Source: Gallionella sp. (GTDB taxonomy: Bacteria; Pseudomonadota; Gammaproteobacteria; Burkholderiales; Gallionellaceae). Taken from it: a stretch of 64,000 bases of DNA. A model generated the notes under the pieces. That model was not told the DNA's origin. It worked only from the letters and a program-made list of their open reading frames with translations, and made no database searches. The stretch covers positions 23,661 to 87,660 of the forward strand of contig JAUSAO010000083.1 of the NCBI GenBank assembly GCA_030652475.1. The letters run 5' to 3'. The translations under genes and the position numbers were made by a program. Positions 56,769 to 64,000 of the stretch are shown one piece after another (position 1 is the stretch's first letter; each line of letters begins with the position of its first letter).

Positions 56769-57887
56769 TCAGTTATCCCCCTCGTTAACGTGAAATTCGC
56801 GTAGCGATTCGTTTGCCTCCTCGCCCTCTGGGAGAGGATTGAGGTGAGGGAAACGGGCGTGGCAAGTTTCATCATCTGTGGTGGCATCAATTCCATGCAC
56901 GTTCAGCAAGCCGTACTTGCGGATGTTGCGATCGGCAATGGCTTGCATGCGCGCCACCGTTTCGGGGTGGGCGTTCTTGCCGAACAAGTGGGCGAAACGC
57001 TTCTGAGGTTTCAGATACTCTTCCACCTCGACCTTGTGGCGGATCTTCAGTACGCCGGTGACTTCGCCGTGTTCGGCTTCGAATACCGGAAACATGCCCG
57101 ATTCCTTGGCCAGACGCGCCATGCGAATGGTGTCATGCGAGGCGGTGCCCCAGCCCAGCGGGCAAGGCACGAAAATATGGATGTAGCGTGCGCCGTGCAT
57201 CTTCATGGCTTTACGCACCTTGTATTCCAGATCGCGCAGGTCGGCTACGGTCGCCGTAGCGACGTAGGGAATGCCGTGCGCCATGGCGATTTCCGGCACG
57301 TTTTTACCTTGACCGAACACGTTGCCGGGCTCCGGCCCGACCGGCATGGTGGTTGCGGTGCGTGCGGCCGGCGGCGTGGCGGAAGAGCGCTGCACACCGG
57401 TATTCATGTAGCCCTCATTGTCGTAGCAGATGTACAACACATCGTCGTTGCGTTCGAACATGCCCGACAGACAGCCGAAACCGATGTCGGTGGTGCCGCC
57501 GTCGCCGCCCTGCGCCACGACGCGGACTTCAGGCCGCCCCTTTACCTTCATCGCCGCCGCGATGCCGGTGGCCACCGCCGCTGCATTGCCGAACAGCGAA
57601 TGGATCCACGGCACCTGCCATGAGGATTCAGGATACGGCGTGGAAAACACTTCCAGACAACCCGTTGCGTTCGCCGCGATCAGCTGGTTATTGCTCTCGG
57701 CCATCGCCGCATCGATGGCATAACGCGCACCCAGCGCTTCACCGCATCCCTGGCAGGCGCGATGACCGGAGTTGATCGAGTTGCTGCGCGTCTCGCCTGA
57801 TTGCAGACTGCGCTCATCGGGTGCGAGCAGGCGATTGCCGACGGTAAAGGTGCCGGTCTGGTAAAACTTTACTGGTTGAAATCCCAT
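56769..57887 (-). CDS. 2-oxoacid (pyruvate):ferredoxin oxidoreductase, beta subunit
   Basis: This is the TPP-binding subunit of a PFOR/KFOR. The 372 residues include the 4Fe-4S cysteine motif CQGCGEALGARY and CLEVFSTPYPESSW. The TPP motif is QGGDGGTTDIGFGCLSG, and NEGYMNTGVQRSSATPP is typical of PorB. It has a strong AAAGGAG ribosome binding site. The last 30 residues (from about CHARFPHLNPLPEGEE) are encoded by a REP-like repeat and look like an acquired tail. Alpha, gamma and delta subunits are not in the window; the restriction locus lies where they would be expected. Confidence 0.9.
   Translation of the reverse strand: MGFQPVKFYQTGTFTVGNRLLAPDERSLQSGETRSNSINSGHRACQGCGEALGARYAIDAAMAESNNQLIAANATGCLEVFSTPYPESSWQVPWIHSLFGNAAAVATGIAAAMKVKGRPEVRVVAQGGDGGTTDIGFGCLSGMFERNDDVLYICYDNEGYMNTGVQRSSATPPAARTATTMPVGPEPGNVFGQGKNVPEIAMAHGIPYVATATVADLRDLEYKVRKAMKMHGARYIHIFVPCPLGWGTASHDTIRMARLAKESGMFPVFEAEHGEVTGVLKIRHKVEVEEYLKPQKRFAHLFGKNAHPETVARMQAIADRNIRKYGLLNVHGIDATTDDETCHARFPHLNPLPEGEEANESLREFHVNEGDN
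56796..56863. repeat. REP-like repeat, family B copy 4, forming the 3' end of the beta-subunit gene
   Basis: TTCGCGTAGCGATTCGTTTG begins the element and GAGGGAAACGGGCGTG ends it. Both match copy 1 at 11291-11420 almost base for base, with CCTCGCCC and GGGAGA in between. It is translated on the minus strand. Confidence 0.85.
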
Positions 57888-58018
57888 GATGTCTCCTTTC
57901 GAATGCTTACTAGCGTTTTTGAGTCTGTCTCTAGAATCAACTCATGTGTTTAATTCTCTAACAGCGTAGAAATTGAGAGATTCTATGAAAATTTCGCAAT
58001 TCGTCGTGCAGATTGGCA

Positions 58019-61000
58019 TTACACCGCCAACTCACTCGCAATCATCTCCGCCTGCTTCAGCACCGTTTCAGTCGCGAGCAACTGCATATCCGGTGGATAA
58101 CCGAACTGGCGCAAGGTGCGCTTCACAATCACTTTTAGCTTGGCTCTGACATTTTCCTTGATTGTCCAGTCTATCGAGGCATTCTCACGCACCCGCTGCG
58201 TCAGCACTACTGCCAGTTCGCGCAGTTTGTCTTGTTGCATCAGCTCTTTTGCGCTGGCGTTGTTCGCCACGGCCGTATAGAAGGCATATTCGAAATCACT
58301 CAGGCCCATGTGTGAGGCTTCGGCGTCAGAAGCGACAATCTCCTTGCTGATCTTTATCAGCTCTTCCATCACCTCGGCAGCGGTCAGAACCTTGTTGTGG
58401 TATTTCTTGATGGCGTTTTCCAGCATCTCCATCAGGCTCTTGCTCTGCACCAAATTCTTTTTTGCGCGTGCTTTCAGCTCGTCGCTGAGCAGCTTCTTCA
58501 GCACCTCCAGCGCAACATTCTTGTGCACAAAACCTTTAAGCTCAGCCAAAAACTCCTCCGATAAAACCGAAATATCCGGCTTCTTGATTCCTGCCGCATC
58601 AAAAATGTCGATCACCCGCTCCGACACCAGCGCCTTGTCGATTACCTGGCGGATAGTGGTTTCTATCTCTTCGTTGCTACGCCCTGCGCCCGTGCTGTCA
58701 AACTTGGCAAGCCGCGCCTTCACCGCTTGAAAAAACCCAACCTCATCGCGTGCATCCATCGCTTGCTCGTGAGGCACAGCAATGGCAAAGGCCAGAGAGA
58801 GTGCAGTTACTTCATTGATATAGCGTTTCCTGCCGTCCTCCAGCCCAAGGATATGTTCTTCCGCCGCCAGTATCAGCGACAGCTTTTGTGAGGTTTCAGC
58901 CTCGAAATAGTCTTCATAAGCAAAGCCGTGATACATGGCAGACACCACTTCCAGCTTTTCCAGCATCAGACTCACCGCCTGCTCCTGCGCCAGTGCCGGG
59001 TCGCCCTTGCCACCTGCATCGGAATAGAACGAAAGTGCCTCTTTCAGGTCGGCGGCAATGCCCAAGTAATCCACCACCAAACCGCCCGGCTTGTCCTTGT
59101 GTACCCGGTTCACTCGCGCAATCGCCTGCATCAGGTTATGACCCTTCATCGGCTTGTCGATGTAGAGGGTATGCATGCTTGGCGCATCGAAGCCAGTCAG
59201 CCACATATCGCGCACGATCACCAGCTTGAGCGGGTCATCGTCGTTCTTCATGCGCTCGGCTAACTGCTTGCGTTGTTCCTTGGTGGTGTGATGCTTCGCC
59301 AGCAGCGGGCCATCGCTGGAGGCCGCCGTCATCACCACCTTGATTGCGCCCTTGTTTAAATCATCGGAGTGCCACTCGGGCTTCAGCGCGACAATCTCCT
59401 TGTACAATTCTGCGGCTATGCGCCGCGACATGCTCACCACCATGCCCTTACCTGCAAACACCGCCTGCCGCGCCTCAAAGTGCGCCACGATGTCCTTGGC
59501 AATATTCCTGATGCGCTGTTCGCTGCCGATCAACGCCTCCATCTTTGTCCATTTGGCCTTGGCTTTTTGTGTTTCTGGTAGGGGCAAATGATTATTTGCC
59601 CCTACATCATTCGCCCCTACATCCTCCAATTCTTCATCCAGCTCGGCAATCAGCTTTTTGCCTTCTTCGCTCAAGCCCACTTTCGCCAGGCGGCTCTCAT
59701 AATAAATTCGCACCGTCGCGCCATCTTCCACTGCCTGTGCAATGTCGTAGATGTCTACATAGTTGCCAAACACGGCTGGCGTATTCACATCGGTTTTTTC
59801 AATCGGTGTGCCGGTAAAGCCCAGATAAGTCGCGCTGGGCAGCGCATCACGCAGGTATTTGGCAAAGCCGTACACCACCTTCTTGCCGATCACCTCGCCG
59901 CTGGCGTCTTTCTCATCCACAGTTTTGGCGCTAAAGCCGTATTGCGTGCGGTGCGCCTCATCCACAATCACCACAATATTGCGCCGGTCGGACAACTGCT
60001 CGTACACATTACCCTCATCGGGCTGGAATTTCTGAATGGTAGAAAAGATCACGCCGCCGGAGGCCACCTTCAGCAACTCCCTCAACTGCCCGCGATCCGC
60101 TGCCTGCACCGGTTCCTGACGCAAAAGCTGTTTGGACGAGGCGAAGGTATCGAACAACTGGTCATCCAGATCGTTGCGGTCGGTGATGACCAGCACGGTC
60201 GGGTTATCCAGCGCCAGCACAATCTTGCCGGTGTAAAACACCATGGACAAAGATTTACCGCTACCCTGCGTATGCCACACCACACCGGCTTTCTTGTCAC
60301 CCCTGGGTTGAAGCGTCACACCGGGCAAACCATAGCTGGCGGGAGGTTCATTTATTTGTAGGGGCAAATGATTATTTGCCCCTACATCCGCCGCGCGCAA
60401 TGTCGAAACCACCGCCGCATTCACCGCGTAATACTGGTGATACGCCGCCAGCTTCTTCACCGTGCTGATGCTGATCACACCGGTTTGCTGGCACCCCAGG
60501 GTGCTTTCTCTGGCTTCGCCATTCACCTTGTCTTCTTTTTTGCTCTTCTCAAACACGATGAAATGGCGCAGCAAATCCAGCAGCGTGGTTTTGTTCAACA
60601 TGCCCAGTATTAACGTTTCCAACTGGCTCACCAGATGCGAGGCTTCCGCCTTGCCATCTGCGCTTTTCCAAACCATGAAACGGCTCAAACCTGCAGAGAG
60701 CGAACCTGCCTTGGCCTCCAGTCCATCTGAGATCACCAGCAAAGCATTGGAAGTAAACAGGGCGGGGATGGTCTGTTTGTAAGTTTCAAGCTGCTGATAC
60801 GCCGTCTTGATCGTGGCGTTTTCATCGGCGGCGTTTTTTAGCTCGATCACCACCAGCGGTATGCCGTTGACGAACAACACCAGATCGGGCCGTTTGTTCT
60901 GGTGGTTTTCTATTACCGTGAACTGATTGGCGACGACGAACTCGTTGTTCTCGGGATGTGCAAAGTCGATCAACCATGCCAGATCGCCGCGCTGATTGCC

Positions 61001-61312
61001 ATCTTGCTGCCTGCTCACTTTTACGCCCTCGGTCAGCAGGCGGTGAAAGGCTTCGTTATTCGCCAGCAACTCGGGTGAGCTGATGCGCTGCACCTCCTTG
61101 ATTGCATCCTGCAACATCGCAGGCGACAACTTGGGGTTGATGCGTTTCAGCGCCTGCGCCAGCCGTCCCACCAGCAACGCTTCACCATAATGCCCGCGCT
61201 CCGGATTCTCACCATCGGGCGCGATATCCGGCGCATAAACGTAGCTGTAGCCCAGGCGTTCGAATAGCTTGATGGCGAACTCTTCAATGGCGGATTCAGT
61301 GAGTCTAGACAT
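58019..61312 (-). CDS. hsdR: Type I restriction enzyme R subunit, with two in-frame palindromic repeats
   Basis: HsdR translocates and cuts DNA in the R2M2S complex. The 1097 residues begin MSRLTESAIEEFAIKLFERL. The nuclease motif RPDLVLFVNGIPLVVIELK is near 139-157, Walker A WHTQGSGKS near 345, and the helicase box VDEAHRTQYG near 447. VGANNHLPL is inserted twice: at about 309-318, just before Walker A, and at about 562-579 as DVGANDVGANNHLPL in an acidic loop. Neither breaks the frame. The start is overlapped by the transposase stop, which indicates translational coupling. Confidence 0.95.
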   Translation of the reverse strand: MSRLTESAIEEFAIKLFERLGYSYVYAPDIAPDGENPERGHYGEALLVGRLAQALKRINPKLSPAMLQDAIKEVQRISSPELLANNEAFHRLLTEGVKVSRQQDGNQRGDLAWLIDFAHPENNEFVVANQFTVIENHQNKRPDLVLFVNGIPLVVIELKNAADENATIKTAYQQLETYKQTIPALFTSNALLVISDGLEAKAGSLSAGLSRFMVWKSADGKAEASHLVSQLETLILGMLNKTTLLDLLRHFIVFEKSKKEDKVNGEARESTLGCQQTGVISISTVKKLAAYHQYYAVNAAVVSTLRAADVGANNHLPLQINEPPASYGLPGVTLQPRGDKKAGVVWHTQGSGKSLSMVFYTGKIVLALDNPTVLVITDRNDLDDQLFDTFASSKQLLRQEPVQAADRGQLRELLKVASGGVIFSTIQKFQPDEGNVYEQLSDRRNIVVIVDEAHRTQYGFSAKTVDEKDASGEVIGKKVVYGFAKYLRDALPSATYLGFTGTPIEKTDVNTPAVFGNYVDIYDIAQAVEDGATVRIYYESRLAKVGLSEEGKKLIAELDEELEDVGANDVGANNHLPLPETQKAKAKWTKMEALIGSEQRIRNIAKDIVAHFEARQAVFAGKGMVVSMSRRIAAELYKEIVALKPEWHSDDLNKGAIKVVMTAASSDGPLLAKHHTTKEQRKQLAERMKNDDDPLKLVIVRDMWLTGFDAPSMHTLYIDKPMKGHNLMQAIARVNRVHKDKPGGLVVDYLGIAADLKEALSFYSDAGGKGDPALAQEQAVSLMLEKLEVVSAMYHGFAYEDYFEAETSQKLSLILAAEEHILGLEDGRKRYINEVTALSLAFAIAVPHEQAMDARDEVGFFQAVKARLAKFDSTGAGRSNEEIETTIRQVIDKALVSERVIDIFDAAGIKKPDISVLSEEFLAELKGFVHKNVALEVLKKLLSDELKARAKKNLVQSKSLMEMLENAIKKYHNKVLTAAEVMEELIKISKEIVASDAEASHMGLSDFEYAFYTAVANNASAKELMQQDKLRELAVVLTQRVRENASIDWTIKENVRAKLKVIVKRTLRQFGYPPDMQLLATETVLKQAEMIASELAV
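59578..59625. repeat. Family A palindromic repeat, copy 1 (inside hsdR)
   Basis: The 12-nt arm GTAGGGGCAAAT, loop GATT and its exact reverse complement span 59578-59605. A second half-unit, ATTCGCCCCTACATC, follows. On the minus strand it encodes DVGANDVGANNHLPL. Confidence 0.95.
60358..60385. repeat. Family A palindromic repeat, copy 2 (inside hsdR)
   Basis: Identical over 28 bases to copy 1, with no half-unit. It encodes VGANNHLPL in the same frame of the minus strand. The insertion lies about 27 residues before the Walker A motif. Confidence 0.95.
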
Positions 61313-61823
61313 GATAGGTATCCTCTTCCCATCGCTGGGGATTTGTCTGTATGTATTCCGCTATTTTCAAATACGCCTCTTCATCACGGATGATATGTTC
61401 GTAATAATTGTGTTGCCAAACCACATGTACATCCGTATTGGCACGAAACCATTTGGTAACACCAATTTTGAATCCCCGAACAATTGATCCAATAGTTCGG
61501 GATGTGCCATGTTTCGGTTGTAGGGGCAAATGATTATTTGCCCCTACATGATTCGCCCCTATGGTAATAATTCCATGCACATGATTTGGCATAACAATAA
61601 ACTCATCCAACATGGCCCATGGAAAATGATCGGGTATTGCACACCAATATTTTTCTGCCATTATTCCCATCTCATTTGGCATCATTTTCTCATCAACGAT
61701 TTTTCCGAATAACGGTAACCGATCATGGGTGCATATGGTAATGAAATACATGCCCGCCTGCGAATAATCATACCCACGCAAACGAATCGAACGACGATGG
61801 TGAATATCCGGGTTGTATTTCAT
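61305..61823 (-). CDS. REP-associated tyrosine transposase (RAYT, Y1 family)
   Basis: The 172-residue protein belongs to the TnpA-REP branch of HUH transposases. MKYNPDIHHRRSIRLRGYDY is a common start for these proteins, the HUH motif is MPNHVHGIITI and the catalytic tyrosine is in QHNYYEHIIRDEE. RAYTs process REP palindromes. Between them lies IGANHVGANNHLPLQ, encoded by the family A repeat itself. The gene ends inside the hsdR start (8-base overlap) and begins 6 bases after the RhuM-Fic gene, so it is embedded in the restriction operon. No IS ends are visible around it. Confidence 0.93.
   Translation of the reverse strand: MKYNPDIHHRRSIRLRGYDYSQAGMYFITICTHDRLPLFGKIVDEKMMPNEMGIMAEKYWCAIPDHFPWAMLDEFIVMPNHVHGIITIGANHVGANNHLPLQPKHGTSRTIGSIVRGFKIGVTKWFRANTDVHVVWQHNYYEHIIRDEEAYLKIAEYIQTNPQRWEEDTYHV
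61520..61562. repeat. Family A palindromic repeat, copy 3 (inside the RAYT gene)
   Basis: The same 28-base palindrome is at 61520-61547, followed by the half-unit ATTCGCCCCTAT. It encodes IGANHVGANNHLPL on the minus strand. Confidence 0.95.
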
Positions 61824-61829
61824 TTTCCC

Positions 61830-62831
61830 CTACACAATTCCCGGCGTGCTCAACATATTCATAATCAAACGGATCAACGTCTCTTTCTGTTTGGGGTCGG
61901 ATTCCGCCACCAGCAACGTCAAGGCAGCCAGCCCGGTATCGTTGATAACCGCCTCGCCTTGTGCGTTCAACAAACGACCATTGCGGTGCAAAAAATCCAC
62001 AAACAAAAATGCCCCGCTGCGCTTGTTGCCGTCTGAAAACGGGTGGTTTTTCACCACAAAATACAGCAGGTGCGCCGCCTTGCTTTCCACCGTCGGATAA
62101 GCGGGTTCGCCAAACACCGACTGATCGAGATTGCCCAGCAGCGCCGCCAGTCCATCGCCACGCGGCTGGGCGAACAAATCGGTCGCCTCGCCACGTGCAA
62201 TCAGCGACAGTTTCAACGCCTGCAAAGCCGCCGTGGCTTCTGGCTCGGCAGGCAAACGCCCGCCGGTCTGACCAGCAGGCTCCGCCAACATCCCCTCGTC
62301 ATAGCGCTGCAACCAGAGAAAAGTTTGCGTATAACGGCTGACGATCTCCACCAGCCCGCTGCCCGCTTCTGCGCTCAGCGCCGGAGACCGCGCCGCCTTG
62401 CGGATCAAGGCCAGCGCCTGCTGCAACTCGGCGGCGTTTTGATCGAAGCGGGACTGGTTAAGTGTGTAGCCCTGCACCAGATATTCCCTTAACCGTTGGG
62501 TCGCCCATTGCCGGAATTGCACCGCTCTTTTGGAACTGACCCGATAGCCCACCGAAATAATTGCATCCAGGTTGTAATGCTTCAAATTACGCTCAACCTG
62601 CCTTTTGCCTTCGGTTTGAACTACTAAGAAATCCTTAGCAGTTGCGCTTTCGTCCAACTCGCCATCCCGAAAAATGTTTTTCAGGTGCATCAAAATATTC
62701 TCTGGCGAGGAGCCAAACACCTCCCCCATTTGCCGCTGTGTCAGCCAGACACTCTCCCGCTCGAAGCGCACATTGACCCGCGTTTCACCTTCTGCGGTCT
62801 GGTAAATCTGGATTTTGTTCTCTTCCATCAC
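61830..62831 (-). CDS. RhuM-Fic/DOC fusion protein
   Basis: The 333-residue protein combines an N-terminal RhuM-type domain (about 10-120, VWLTQRQMGEVFGSSPENIL and HYNLDAIISVGYRVSSKRAV) with a C-terminal Fic/DOC domain. The Fic loop is NHPFSDGNKRSG near 260-272. Fic proteins usually transfer AMP or phosphate to target proteins, and this loop keeps the His, Asp, Gly-Asn and Arg positions. RhuM/Fic genes recur in type I restriction operons as accessory factors of uncertain role. It lies 23 bases after hsdS. Confidence 0.9.
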   Translation of the reverse strand: MMEENKIQIYQTAEGETRVNVRFERESVWLTQRQMGEVFGSSPENILMHLKNIFRDGELDESATAKDFLVVQTEGKRQVERNLKHYNLDAIISVGYRVSSKRAVQFRQWATQRLREYLVQGYTLNQSRFDQNAAELQQALALIRKAARSPALSAEAGSGLVEIVSRYTQTFLWLQRYDEGMLAEPAGQTGGRLPAEPEATAALQALKLSLIARGEATDLFAQPRGDGLAALLGNLDQSVFGEPAYPTVESKAAHLLYFVVKNHPFSDGNKRSGAFLFVDFLHRNGRLLNAQGEAVINDTGLAALTLLVAESDPKQKETLIRLIMNMLSTPGIV

Positions 62832-62854
62832 GTCTCCTTTTCCGTTGTTCTACG

Positions 62855-64000
62855 CTATAAGTCCAAAACCACCCGCACCTCGCCGCTCATCAGCTTGGGT
62901 AACAGGGTGTCGCGAAGTTCTTCGAGACCTGCTATCTGAGATTTGTTGTGTTGAATCTTAGCCAGAACCGGCTCAGTTATTCGGTTAAATTCGACAACCA
63001 AATTCTTGGGGCATCTTGGAAAAACAAGTGATTTCAAGTTGCCTTGATTTATTTTCGGTTGAACCGCTCCAGTCACAATTTCGTCAATATTTGTTCTGGA
63101 CAGATAATTCCATAAGAAGAAATTGCTATATGGTGCTTTTGCCTTTAGTACATGAGTATGATTGTTGACCCAAAACTTTCCTGTTGCAAATTGCAGCACT
63201 GGATAACCTTCATCAGTACGCACTGTTCCGTCCTCACCAAGCAATATGTACTCTCCATCAAAAATATAATCATTGATGTAATCCATAATTTGCGCAGCGC
63301 CATAATATGGGTACAAGATACCGTCCTTCTTTTTGTCTCGCTCCATTCTTGAGAGCGGGATTCTCTGTCCATCAAATATCTCTACAGCCTCTCCTAATGT
63401 CCCATCTTCCCAATCCTCATGCGCCTCTTCCATGAACCACTGGCGAAACAGAGTTGCGGCCATGGCTTCTAGGGTTTTGTTCTGGCGGTGCAGCAGGTCT
63501 ATCTTGTCATCCAGGCTGCTGAGGATGGAGGCGATCGAGTGTTGTTCAGGCAAAGTAGGCAAATTCAAGCCAACACCACTTAATATTTCGGTATTAATTG
63601 AAGGCATCGTAGCTCCCACAGCAATCATCCTGATATGTTCCTTGAAACTTTCCTGACCGAAATAATAAGATAAATATTTTGGATCAACTATTTCTTTGTT
63701 TACTCTCACCCTCAAACAACGACCAGAAAACATCCAGCCCTCTTCGTTCTTGCTAACATATGCACGCCTGTCAACAGAACCAACACGGCTGAAAACTATA
63801 TCGCCCTCTTCCAACACATATTTATTTAACCGTTCTTTATCTTCATCACTAACTAAGGGAATGTTTTGGTGTAATATTTTATTTTCGCCCAGATGCTCAA
63901 CTGTGATAATCGGCGTTCCAACCAATTGATAATCGCTTTGATGCAACTGGCTGCCAAATGGTCCTGTCTGTACAGTTGAAACTTCCTCCAATTTACACTC
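62855..64000 (-). CDS. hsdS: Type I restriction specificity subunit S (5' end outside window)
   Basis: HsdS determines the bipartite recognition sequence. At least 381 residues are present and the frame is open to the edge: the TTG at 63991 is an internal leucine, preceded by E-C-K. Two target recognition domains lie at about 1-145 and 195-330. They are joined by the conserved helix LPEQHSIASILSSLDDKIDL with TLFRQWF, and the second closes with IAGLEELRDTLLPKLMSGEV. Only a few N-terminal residues are missing. hsdM presumably lies further right. Confidence 0.95.
   Translation of the reverse strand, partial: ECKLEEVSTVQTGPFGSQLHQSDYQLVGTPIITVEHLGENKILHQNIPLVSDEDKERLNKYVLEEGDIVFSRVGSVDRRAYVSKNEEGWMFSGRCLRVRVNKEIVDPKYLSYYFGQESFKEHIRMIAVGATMPSINTEILSGVGLNLPTLPEQHSIASILSSLDDKIDLLHRQNKTLEAMAATLFRQWFMEEAHEDWEDGTLGEAVEIFDGQRIPLSRMERDKKKDGILYPYYGAAQIMDYINDYIFDGEYILLGEDGTVRTDEGYPVLQFATGKFWVNNHTHVLKAKAPYSNFFLWNYLSRTNIDEIVTGAVQPKINQGNLKSLVFPRCPKNLVVEFNRITEPVLAKIQHNKSQIAGLEELRDTLLPKLMSGEVRVVLDL

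Noticed and set aside
59578..61547. A CRISPR array made of the repeated 28-mers
   Set aside because: Only three copies exist, spaced by about 750 and 1,130 bases, and they lie within coding sequence.

Overview
This window reads as an origin-proximal piece of a chemolithoautotrophic betaproteobacterium. The gyrB end, a perfect parS site, the dprA-smg-topA and def-fmt-rsmB-ntrYX blocks, and a form II RuBisCO cluster with cbbQ/cbbO fit the iron- and sulfur-oxidising Gallionellaceae type (Gallionella/Sideroxydans relatives). That placement is inferred from gene content and order; no database was searched. No rRNA, tRNA or CRISPR array was seen.

Layout. 1-5.5 kb: the 3' end of gyrB, a large PAS/GAF/HD-GYP sensor gene broken into two reading frames, and a gene-poor stretch ending in a 16-bp parS site. 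5.5-10.7 kb (minus strand): LysM protein, dprA, smg, topA. 10.8-17.1 kb (plus): def, fmt, rsmB, a DUF4390 gene, and an NtrY-like kinase with a short NtrX-like regulator that lacks the sigma-54 ATPase domain. 17.2-31.0 kb: carbon fixation, with transketolase, GAPDH, PGK, pyruvate kinase and class II aldolase; then cbbR facing cbbM, followed by cbbQ, cbbO and fructose-1,6-bisphosphatase. 31-35.8 kb: purE, purC, beta carbonic anhydrase, a DUF4124 protein, pyrE, exonuclease III and a rhodanese. 35.8-41.8 kb: a CDF metal exporter, glnA behind a sigma-54 type promoter, a second DUF4124 gene, and ntrB/ntrC. 42-42.8 kb: a higBA toxin-antitoxin pair. 43-55 kb: alaS, tesA back to back with ybbA-ybbP, acpP-fabF-pabC-mltG, and mpl. 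55-58 kb: a two-gene remnant of a pyruvate:ferredoxin oxidoreductase operon. 58-64 kb: a type I restriction locus (hsdS, a RhuM-Fic fusion, a REP-associated tyrosine transposase, hsdR) that runs off the right edge.

How it fits together. The Calvin genes cover RuBisCO, its activase (CbbQ/CbbO), and the 3-phosphoglycerate to fructose-6-phosphate arm with transketolase; phosphoribulokinase is not in the window. NtrB/NtrC with the GG-N10-GC promoter before glnA forms a nitrogen-control module. The most unusual feature is how often palindromic repeats are translated. One family (12-nt arms, GATT loop) lies twice inside hsdR and once inside the adjacent REP-type transposase gene, always in the same orientation and frame and always giving VGANNHLPL. 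A second family lies in frame inside ybbP and forms the C-terminus of the oxidoreductase beta subunit.
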